From positions 434,001-498,000 of the forward strand of contig NZ_CP014137.1 in NCBI RefSeq assembly GCF_002291445.1: 64,000 nucleotides of DNA. Reading direction: 5' to 3'. Shown here in pieces: positions 1 through 12,000 of this stretch. Every line of letters starts with the position of its first letter. The first letter of the stretch is position 1. The notes beneath the pieces were generated by a model. The model did not search any database and was not told the DNA's origin. It was given only the letters and a program-made list of their open reading frames with translations. Source of the DNA: Brenneria goodwinii. GTDB lineage: Bacteria > Pseudomonadota > Gammaproteobacteria > Enterobacterales > Enterobacteriaceae. Both the position numbers and the translations under genes were made by a program.

Positions 1-1
1 T

Positions 2-3000
2 GTGCCGGGCAGCGTGCTGGCGGGTAACACGTCGGTCAATGCGACGGTGACCACCACGGATGCGGCAGGTAATACCGCCACCGCCGATGCCAGCCACGGT
101 TATGAAGTGGATGTCATCGCACCGGAAGCCAGCATTACTATCGATCCAGTAACTTCCGACAACACTATCAATCTGGTTGAGTCGAACCAGCCGCAGACGA
201 TTTCTGGCCGGGTTGGTAACGACGTTCAGGTGGGCGACATGGTAACGGTGACGGTCGGTGGTCAGTCCTATCAGACCACCGTCATTGCCGACGCCGATGG
301 GAGTACTATCTGGAGCGTAAGCGTACCGGGCGAGGTGCTGGCCGGTAATACGCAGATCCATGCGGAAGTTACTACGTCGGACGCCGCCGGTAACCCGACC
401 ACGGCAGCCGCAGATCATAGCTACGCGGTTGATACCGTGGCGCCAGAAGCCAGCATCACTATCGATCCGGTGACTTCTGATAACACCATCAATCTGGCTG
501 AGTCGAACCAGTCGCAGACTGTCTCTGGCCGTGTCGGTAATGACGTTCAGGCTGGTGATACGGTCACCGTGACGGTAGGCAGTGAGACTTACCAGACCAC
601 GGTGAATGCTGATGGCAGTACGTGGAGCATAAGCGTACCGGGTGAAGTGCTGGCGGGTAATACGCAAATCCATGCGGAAGTTACTACGTCGGATACCGCC
701 GGTAACCCGAGCACCGCCGCCGCAGATCACAATTATGCGGTCGACACCGTGGCGCCGGAAGCCAGCATCACTATCGATTCGGTAACCGCTGATAACACCA
801 TCAACCTGGCTGAGTCGAATCAGCCGCAGAATATCACTGGTCGCGTTGGTAACGATGTTCAGGCTGGCGATACGGTCACCGTGACGGTTGGCGGTCAGTC
901 CTATCAAACCACCGTCACCGCAGCCGATGGCGGCAACATCTGGAGCGTAAGCGTGCCGGGTGATGTTTTGGCCGGTAATACGCAGATCCATGCGGAAGTT
1001 ACTACGTCGGATGCAGCCGGTAACCCGACTACGGCAACAGCGGATCACAGCTATGCGGTTGATACCGAGGCACCAGAAGCCGAGATCTCTATTGATACCA
1101 TTACCGCGGATAACGTGATCAATGCCGCCGAGTCTAACCAAACGATCTCCGTCACTGGTCAGGTAGGCGCTAATGTACAGGTCGGTGATACGGTCACCGT
1201 GACGGTAGGCAACGAGACCTACCAGACCACGGTGAATGCCGATGGCACGACCTGGAGTGTCGGCGTGCCCGGCAGCGTGTTGGCAGGCAATAGCACCGTC
1301 AATGCCTCGGTGACTACGTCTGATGCAGCGGGGAATACGACGACCGCCGATGCGAGCCGTCCATATAGTGTGGATACGGTAGCGCCAGAAGCCACCATTA
1401 CTATCGATGCCATCACCGCCGATAACGTGGTGAATGCCGCCGAGTCTGGTCAGACTATTTCCGTCACTGGTCAGGTGGGCGCCAACGTCCAGGCCGGTGA
1501 TACGGTCACCGTCACGGTCGGTAATGAGACCTACCAGACCACGGTTAACACCGATGGCACGACCTGGAGCGTCAATGTACCGGGTAGCGTATTGGCGGGT
1601 AATAGTTCCGTGAATGCCACGGTCACCACCTCTGATGCGGCAGGCAATACGGCTACTGCAAATGCCAGCCACGGTTATGAAGTGGATGTTACCGCACCAG
1701 AAGCGGCAATTAGCATCGATACCATCACTGCCGATAATGTGATTAATGCCGCTGAGTCCAATCAAAACATCAGCGTCACCGGTAAAGTGGGCTCGGACGT
1801 CCAGGCCGGCGATACGGTCACTGTGACGGTAGGCAACGAAACTTACCAAACCACGGTCAATGCCGATAGCAGCACCTGGAGCGTCAACGTGCCGGGTAGC
1901 GTGCTGGCGGGCAATAACGCGGTGAATGCCTCAGTGACAACAGCCGATGCGGCAGGCAATACAACCACCGCCGATGCTAATCGTCCGTATGGTGTGGATA
2001 CGGTAGCACCGGAAGCCGAGATCTCCATCAATATCATTACCGCCGATAACGTGATTAATGTCGCCGAGTCTGGTCAGACTATCTCCATCACTGGTCAGGT
2101 AGGCGCCAATGTTCAGGCGGGCGATACGGTTACCGTCACTGTGGGCAGTGATACCTACCAAACCACGGTGAATGCCGACGGCCGCACCTGGAGCGTCAAT
2201 GTGCCCGGCAGCGTGTTGGCGGGTAACACGTCGGTCAATGCGACGGTGACCACCGCGGATGTGGCAGGTAATACCGCCACCGCCGATGCCAGCCACGGTT
2301 ATGAAGTGGATGTCATCGCACCGGAAGCCAGTATCACTATCGATCCAGTAACTTCTGATAACACCATCAACCTGGCTGAGTCGAACCAGCCGCAGTCGAT
2401 TTCTGGGCGTGTTGGTAACGATGTCCAGGCTGGCGATGTGGTTACCGTAACGGTAGGCAACGAGATTTACCAAACTACGGTGAATGCCGATGGCAGCACC
2501 TGGAGTGTCGGCGTGCCCGGCAGCGTACTGGCGGGTAATACCGCGGTAAATGCCACGGTTACCACTGCCGATGCGGCAGGCAATACCGCTACGGCCAATA
2601 CCAGCCACGGTTATGAAGTGGATGTTAACGCACCAGAAGCTGAAATTTCTATCGATACCATTACCGCGGATAATGTGGTGAATGCCGCCGAGTCTGGTCA
2701 GACGATCAACGTCACCGGTCAGGTGGGCGCTAATGTGCAGTCTGGTGATACGGTCACCGTCACGGTCGGTAATGAGACCTACCAGACTACGGTGAATGCC
2801 GACGGCAGCACCTGGAGCGTCAATGTGCCGGGCGGCGTACTGGCGGGTAATACGTCGGTTAGTGCCAGTGTTACTACCGCTGACGAGGCAGGCAATACCG
2901 CCACGGCCAATACCAGCCATGGTTATGACGTGGATGTTACCGGGCCAGAAGCCAGCATCACTATCGATCCGGTGACCGCTGATAACACCATCAACCTGTC

Positions 3001-6000
3001 CGAGTCCAACCAGCCGCAGGCTATCACTGGTCGCGTTGGTAATGACGTTCAGGTGGGTGATACGGTAACGGTGACGGTTGGCGGTCAGTCCTATCAAACC
3101 AACGTCACCGCAGCCGATGGTGGCAACATCTGGAGCGTAAGCGTGCCGGGTGATGTTTTGGCCGGTAATACGCAGATCCATGCGGAAGTTACTACGTCGG
3201 ATGCCGCCGGTAACCCGGCTACTGCAACAGCGGATCATAGCTACGCGGTTGATACCGTGGCACCGGAAGCTACCATTACTATCGATCCGGTAACCGCTGA
3301 TAACACCATCAATCTGGCTGAGTCCAACCAGCCGCAAACGATCTCTGGCCGCGTTGGTAACGACGTTCAGGTGGGCGACACGGTCACCGTGACGGTCGGT
3401 GATCAGTCCTATCAAACCACCGTTACTGCCGACGCTGATGGCGGCAATATCTGGAGCGTAAGCGTGCCGGGTGAGGTGCTGGCCGGTAACACGCAGATCC
3501 ATGCGGAAGTCACTACGTCGGACGCCGCCGGTAACCCGACTATGGCAACAGCGGATCATAGCTACGCGGTTGATACCGTGGCACCGGAAGCGACGATTAG
3601 CATCGACACTATTACCGCCGATAACGTAATCAATGCTGCCGAGTCCAATCAGACAATCAACGTCACTGGTCAGGTAGGCGCTAATGTACAGACCGGTGAT
3701 GTGGTTACGGTAACAGTCGGTGGTGAGACCTACCAGACTACGGTGAATGCCGACGGCAGCACTTGGAGCGTCAACGTGCCCGGCAGCGTACTGGCGGGTA
3801 ATACTTCGGTCAATGCCACGGTCACTACGGCGGATGCAGCAGGGAATACGACCACCGCCGATGCCAGCCGTGGTTATGACGTGGATGTCACTGCGCCGGA
3901 AGCCAGCATTACTATCGATCCGGTGACTTCTGATAACACCATCAATCTGGCTGAGTCGAACCAGCCGCAGACTATCACTGGCCGGGTCGGTAACGACGTT
4001 CAGGTGGGCGACACGGTCACGGTGACGGTCGGTGGTCAGTCCTATCAAACCACCGTTACTGCCGACGCTGATGGCGGCAATATCTGGAGCGTAAACGTGC
4101 CGGGTGAGGTGCTGGCCGGTAACACGCAGATCCATGCGGAAGTCACTACGTCGGACGCCGCCGGTAACCCGACTATGGCAACAGCGGATCATAGCTACGC
4201 GGTTGATACCGTGGCACCGGAAGCGACGATTAGCATCGACACTATTACCGCCGATAACGTAATCAATGCTGCCGAGTCCAATCAGACGATCAACGTCACT
4301 GGTCAGGTAGGCGCTAATGTTCAGGCGGGCGATACGGTCACCGTGACGGTCGGTAATGAGACCTACCAGACTACGGTGAATGCCGACGGCAGCACTTGGA
4401 GCGTCAACGTACCCGGCAATGTACTGGCGGGTAATAGCAGCGTGAATGCCACGGTCACCACGGCCGATGCGGCAGGTAATACCGCATCGGCCAATACCAG
4501 CCGTGGTTATGACGTGGATATCGCCGCACCAGAAGCGACTATCTCCATCGATACCATCACCGCCGATAACGTAATCAATGCCGCCGAGTCAGGTCAGACG
4601 ATCGCCGTGACCGGTCAGGTGGGCGCCAACGTCCAGGCCGGTGATACGGTCACCGTCACGGTGGGCAGTGAGACCTACCAGACGACCGTGAATGCCGACG
4701 GCAGCACTTGGAGCGTCAACGTACCCGGCAATGTACTGGCGGGCAATAGTTCCGTGAATGCCACGGTTACCACCGCGGATGCAGCAGGTAATACCGCTAC
4801 GGCCAATACCAGCCATGGTTATGACGTGGATGTCACCGCACCGGAAGCCAGCATTACTATCGATCCGGTAACTTCCGACAACACTATCAATCTGACTGAG
4901 TCCAACCAGCCGCAGACGATCTCTGGCCGGGTTGGTAACGACGTTCAGGTGGGCGACACGGTAACGGTGACGGTCGGTGATCAAAGCTATCAGACCACCG
5001 TTACCGCAGCCGATGGCGGCAACATCTGGAGCGTAAGCGTACCGGGCGTGGTGCTGGCGGGTAATACACAGATCCATGCGGAAGTTACTACGTCGGATGC
5101 GGCGGGTAACCCGACCACGGCAGCCGCAGATCATAGCTATGCGGTTGATACCGTGGCGCCAGAAGCCAGCATCACTATCGATCCGGTAACTGCTGATAAC
5201 ACCATCAACCTGGCTGAGTCGAATCAGCCGCAGAATATCACTGGTCGCGTTGGTAACGATGTTCAGGCGGGCGATACGGTCACCGTGACGGTCGGTAATG
5301 AGACCTACCAGACTACGGTGAATGCCGATGGCAGCACCTGGAGCGTGGGTGTGCCGGGCAGCGTGCTGGCAGGCAATAGTTCCGTCAATGCTACGGTTAC
5401 CACTGCGGATGCAGCAGGCAACACGACCACTGCCGATGCGAGCCGTCCATATGGTGTGGATACGGTAGCGCCGGAAGCGACTATCACCATCGACACTATT
5501 ACTGCGGATAACGTGATTAATGCCGCTGAGTCGCAGCAGGATGTGGCTGTGACTGGTCAGGTGGGCGCCAACGTCCAGGCCGGTGATACGGTCACGGTAA
5601 CCGTTGGTGGTGAGACTTATCACACCACGGTGAATGCTGATGGCAACACCTGGAGCGTCAATGTGCCGGGTAACGTACTGGCGGGTAATAGTTCCGTGAA
5701 TGCCACGGTCACCACTGCGGATGCAGCTGGGAATACGGCCACCGCTAATGCCAGCCACGGTTATGACGTGGATGTTACTGCACCGGAAGCGGCGATCTCT
5801 ATCGATCCGGTGACCGCTGATAACGTGGTGAATGCCGCCGAGTCCGGCCAGACGATCAACGTCACTGGTCAGGTGGGCGCCAACGTCCAGGCCGGTGATG
5901 TGGTCACGGTAACCGTTGGTGGTGAGACTTATCACACCACGGTGAATGCTGATGGCACGACCTGGAGCGTCAATGTGCCGGGTATCGTATTGGCGGGTAA

Positions 6001-9000
6001 TAGTTCCGTGAATGCCACGGTCACTACCGCGGATGCAGCAGGGAATACGGCCACCGCCGAGTCCAGTCGTGGTTATACAGTTGATACCGTGGCGCCAGAA
6101 GCCAGCATTACTATCGATCCGGTAACCGCTGATAACACTATCAATCTGACTGAGTCCAACCAGCCACAGACGATCACTGGGCGGGTCGGTAACGATGTTC
6201 AGGCGGGCGATACGGTAACAGTGACGGTTGGCGGTCAGTCCTATCAAACCACTGTCACCGCAGCCGATGGTGGCAGCACCTGGAGCGTAAGCGTGCCGGG
6301 TGAGGTGCTGGCCGGTAATACGCAGATCCATGCGGAAGTTACTACGTCGGATGCCGCCGGTAACCCGACTACGGCAACAGCGGATCACAGCTATGCGGTT
6401 GATACCGAAGCACCAGAAGCCGAGATCTCTATTGATACCATTACCGCGGATAACGTGATTAATGCCGCCGAATCTGGTCAGACGATCAACGTTACCGGTC
6501 AAGTGGGCGCTAATGTGCAGGCGGGTGATGTGGTTACGGTAACCGTTGGTGGCGAGTCTTATCAGACCACGGTTAACGCCGATGGCACGACCTGGAGCGT
6601 CAATGTGCCGGGCAACGTACTGGTGGGTAATAGTACCGTCAATGCCACGGTTACCACCGCGGATGCGGCAGGTAATACCGCCACGGCTAATGCTAGCCAT
6701 GGTTATGACGTGGATGTCACTGCACCGGAAGCGGCGATCTCTATCGATACCATTACCGCGGATAATGTGGTGAATGCCGCCGAGTCCGGCCAGACGATTA
6801 GCGTCACCGGTCAGGTGGGCGCCAATGTTCAGGCGGGGGATACCGTTACTGTTACGGTCGGTAATGAGACCTACCAGACCACGGTGAATGCCGATGGCAC
6901 GGCCTGGAGCGTGAATGTGCCCGGCAGCGTACTAGCGGGGAATAGTACCGTCAATGCGGCGGTCACCACTGCGGATGCAGCAGGCAACACGACCACTGCC
7001 GATGCGAGTCGTCCATATGGTGTGGATACGGTAGCGCCGGAAGCGACGATTAGCATCGACACCATTACCGCCGATAACGTGATTAATGCCGCCGAGTCCA
7101 ACCAGACGATCGCCGTCACCGGTCAGGTGGGCGCTAACGTTCAGGCTGGCGATACCGTTACCGTCACAGTCGGTAATGAGACCTTCCAGACCACCGTTAA
7201 TGCCGATGGCAGCACCTGGAGTGTGGGTGTGCCCGGTAGCGTACTGGCAGGTAATAGCACTGTAAATGCCACAGTCACTACGGCGGATGCGGCGGGGAAT
7301 ACGGCGACGGCCAATGCCAGCCACGGTTATGAGGTGGATGTCACTGCGCCAGAAGCCAGCATTACTATCGACTCGGTGACCGCTGATAACACCATTAATC
7401 TGGCTGAGTCGAACCAGCCGCAGACGATCTCTGGCCGCGTCGGTAACGACGTCCAGGTGGGCGACACAGTAACGGTGACGGTCGGTGACCAGTCCTATCA
7501 AACCACCGTCACCGTAGCCGATGGTGGCAGCACCTGGAGCGTAAGCGTGCCGGGTGAGGTGCTGGCCGGTAATACGCAGATCCATGCGGAAGTTACTACG
7601 TCGGATGCCGCCGGTAACCCGACTACGGCAACAGCGGATCACAGCTATGCGGTTGATACCGAGGCACCAGAAGCCGAGATCTCTATTGATACCATTACCG
7701 CGGATAACGTGATTAATGCCGCCGAATCTGGTCAGACGATCAACGTTACCGGCCAGGTGGGCGCTAATGTGCAGGCGGGTGATGTGGTTACGATAACCGT
7801 TGGTGGCGAGTCTTATCAGACCACGGTTAACGCCGATGGCACGACCTGGAGCGTCAATGTGCCGGGCAACGTACTGGCGGGTAATAGTACCGTCAATGCC
7901 ACGGTTACCACCGCGGATGCGGCAGGTAATACCGCCACGGCTAATGCTAGCCACGGTTATGAAGTAGATGTCTCCGCGCCGGAAGCGACGATTAGCATCG
8001 ACACTATTACCGCCGATAACGTGATCAATGCCGCCGAGTCTAACCAAACGATCAACGTGACCGGTCAGGTAGGTGCCAACGTTCAGGCGGGTGATACCGT
8101 TACCGTAACCGTTGGTGGTGAGTCTTATCAGACCACGGTTAACGCCGATGGCACGACCTGGAGCGTAAGCGTGCCGGGCGATGTGCTGGCCGGTAATAGT
8201 TCCGTGAATGCTATGGTGACTACGTCTGATGCAGCTGGCAACACGACCACTGCGGATGCAAACCGTCCGTATGGTGTGGATACGGTGGCACCGGAAGCGA
8301 CTATCAGCATCGACACTATTACCGCCGATAACGTGATTAATGCTGCCGAGTCCGGCCAGACGATCAACGTCACCGGTCAGGTGGGTGCCAACGTGCAGGC
8401 CGGTGATACGGTCACGGTGACGGTAGGTAGTGAGACCTACCAGACCACGGTTAACACCGATGGCACGACCTGGAGCGTCAATGTGCCGGGTAGCATATTG
8501 GCAGGCAATAGCGCTGTGAATGCCACAGTGACCACAACGGATGCAGCAGGCAATACGGCTACGGCCAATGCTAGCCACGGTTATGAAGTAGATGTCTCCG
8601 CGCCGGAAGCCGCGATTTCCATAGACACCATCACCGCCGATAACGTGATTAATGCTGCCGAATCCGGCCAGACGATCAACGTCACTGGTCAGGTAGGCGC
8701 TAATGTACAGGCCGGTGATGTGGTTACGGTAACAGTCGGTGGTGAGACCTACCAGACCACGGTGAATGCCGATGGCACGACCTGGAATGTCGGCGTGCCC
8801 GGCAGCGTGTTGGCAGGCAATAGCACCGTAAATGCCACAGTTACCACGGTGGATGCGGCGGGTAATACGACGACCGCCAATGCCAGCCACGGTTATGAAG
8901 TGGATATCACCGCACCAGAAGCGACTATCTCCATCGATACCATCACCGCCGATAACGTAATCAATGCCGCCGAGTCAGGTCAGACGATCGCCGTGACCGG

Positions 9001-12000
9001 TCAGGTGGGCGCCAACGTCCAGGCCGGTGATACGGTCACCGTCACGGTGGGCAGTGAGACCTACCAGACGACCGTGAATGCCGATGGCAGCACCTGGAAT
9101 GTCGGCGTGCCCGGCAGCGTGTTGGCAGGCAATAGCACCGTAAATGCCACGGTTACCACCGCGGATGCGGCAGGTAATACCGCCACCGCCAATGCCAGCA
9201 ACGGTTATGCCGTGGATGTCACTGCACCGGAAGCCAGTATCACTATCGACTCGGTGACCGCTGATAACACTATCAATCTGGCTGAGTCGAACCAGCCGCA
9301 GACGATCTCTGGCCGGGTCGGTAACGACGTCCAGGTGGGCGATACGGTAATGGTGACGGTTGGTGATCAAAGCTATCAGACCACCGTCACCGCAGCCGAT
9401 GGCGGCAACATCTGGAGCGTAAGCGTACCGGGCGCGGTGCTGGCGGGTAATACACAGATCCATGCGGAAGTTACTACGTCGGATGCGGCGGGTAACCCGA
9501 CCACGGCAACAGCGGATCACAGCTATGCGGTCGATACGGTGGCACCAGAAGCCGAGATTTCTATCGATACCATCACCGCCGATAACGTGATCAATGCCGC
9601 CGAGTCCAACCAGACAATCAACGTCACCGGTCAGGTGGGCGCCAACGTCCAGGCCGGTGATACGGTCACCGTCACGGTAGGCAACGAGACTTACCAAACT
9701 ACGGTGAATGCCGATGGCAACACCTGGAACGTCAATGTGCCCGGCAGCGTGTTGGCGGGTAATAGCAGCGTGAATGCCACGGTGACTACGTCCGATGCAG
9801 CGGGTAATAGCTCCACAGCCGATGCCAGCCGTCCATATGGTGTTGATACCCTAGCGCCGGACGTCGATATCACCCACTTTGCGGGTGACGATGGTTATAT
9901 CAGTCAGTCTGAGCTGACCAATACGCTCATCAGCGGCACCAGCAGCGAGAATAGCGTCGATTTAGTGTTTACCGATGTGAATGGCAAGTCGGTCACGTTG
10001 AACGATGTGCCGGTCGTTGATGGTACATGGCAGACACAAACCGATCTTAGCTCGCTGGCCGAAGGGAAAATTACTGTCGATGCCACGGCAACCGATGCCG
10101 CGGGTAATCAGTCGCAGGATAGCAGTAACGCGGTGATGGATATTACGCCGCCGGTTACTCATGACGATACCGTAACCGGAACGGAAGATACGCCGCTGCA
10201 TATTGGCTGGAGCGATCTCGGCGTCTCCGCCGATACCGCCAGTATTGTGATGTCGACTCTGCCGTCGGCCAGTGAAGGGACGCTGTATTTTAATGATGGC
10301 GGCAACTGGAAGGCCGTAACGGTCGGGCAGGAATTTACGGCGCAGAATCTCGATTTGAGATTTGAACCGGTAGGGAATGCCGCAGGCTCGCCGCTCAGCG
10401 AATTCTCATATCAGCCCGTTGATACGGCGGGAAATACCGGCGGCAATGCTTCGTTGAATATTGATATTACCCCGGTTGCGGATACCCCTAATGTAACCCT
10501 GAGCACCACCAGCGGTGAAACCACGTTGATACCGGAGACGATAAAGGTTAACGGCGGCAGCGAGAATGGCGGATTTGATGTTCAGGACGGCAAGATCGTT
10601 AAGATTGGCGATGGCGTCCGCGTCTGGCTCTCAGAGGGGGATCCGGTTCCCGAGGTGGTCGGCAGCGGTACGGTTGCTTACTATAGTCAGGGAAATACCA
10701 GCGGCAGCAGTAGCTACACCGATGTCTATGTGGTGCATGACGGTTCCGGCTATATCCAGGACGGCACTCTGCGCAACCTGAATGCCGTCACCGGCAACAA
10801 TGGCTCGGAAACCAATACCTCGCCGGACTATATCTTCCTTCAGGATGGCGATTCATCCAAGTACAGCGTCAGTACGTCGACCAACAACAATGCCGCCAGC
10901 AATGTGAATACGTTCGACGGTGTGAACGTTACTTATGGCAGCAAACAGCTAATCAGCAGCGGCAACCAGTTGGAAGGCGTGATCTACGGCGACGGTACGT
11001 CGGTTCTGGCGGATAGCAAGGGCACCACGATCGAAGTGATCCCAGCCCAGAGCGGCTATCAGCAGCACACGATCAGCGTTTCGGCTTCATTGACGGATAC
11101 TGACGGCAGCGAAACACTGTCTGGCATTACCTTGTCCGGTCTGCCGGAAGGTACGCAGATTGTCTCCGGCGATACGGTGCTTTATACCGTGGGCAGCGAC
11201 GGGACTTACCTGATCCCGAATACCAATAATGCGCAGTCGTTCACTTCTGAAATTAACGTGTTGGTGCCGGTATCGGCGGGTAAGTTCGACGTAATTGCGC
11301 AGGCGACGTCAACCGAGCTAGCGAACCACGATTCGTCCACCGGTTACTCTTCGGATGAGGTTGAGCAGTACGGCGCCACCGTGGGTACCACCGGCGACGA
11401 TACGCTGACCGGCACGCACAGTAACGATCTGATGGTGGGCGATGTCTCTGGTTTGCAGATCATGGAAGGGCAAAATTACAATATTGCATTCCTGGTGGAC
11501 TCCTCCGGCAGTTTGTCGACGGACAGCATCAATAAGACGGTGGCTTCGCTGACCAACGTGTTCAATCACCTGGTCAAGAGCGCCTCCACTGATCATGCGG
11601 GATCGGTTAACGTCTTCCTGGCGGATTTCGATACCAACGTCGGTCAGAGCGTGTCTGTAAACCTGTCGGATGCGAATGCGCTATCTAAGCTGATAGACGT
11701 TCTGAATTCGCTGGCTTCCGGCGGCGGCACGAACTATGAGGACGTGTTTAAAACGGCGGCCAACTGGTTCCAGAGCGAGACCGTGACGCATAATGGCGGC
11801 TCTAATCTGACGTACTTCATCACCGACGGCGAGCCGACCTACTATCAGACCGGCGAGACGGATAGGGTGATGGTCGGCCGAACGAGTGCGTTGAATATCG
11901 ACTCGTTTGATTACCAGCCTGGGCACGCCTACTACATGAACATTTCGGGGGTTAACCGTGAAGTCATCAGCAGCAGCGGTGATGTTTACTACTACTCCGT

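Noticed and set aside
2..4. GTG at the left edge as the start codon of the adhesin
   Set aside because: All other repeats have V-P-G at this position, so it is an internal Val codon and the gene extends out of the window.
1931..8890. Long minus-strand open frames (753, 703 and 652 codons) opposite the adhesin repeats
   Set aside because: They lie antisense to the repeat array. They recur because each repeat has the same composition and lacks antisense stops. Their translations are repetitive Arg/Gly/Ile-rich strings with no domain, and they have no consistent start signals.
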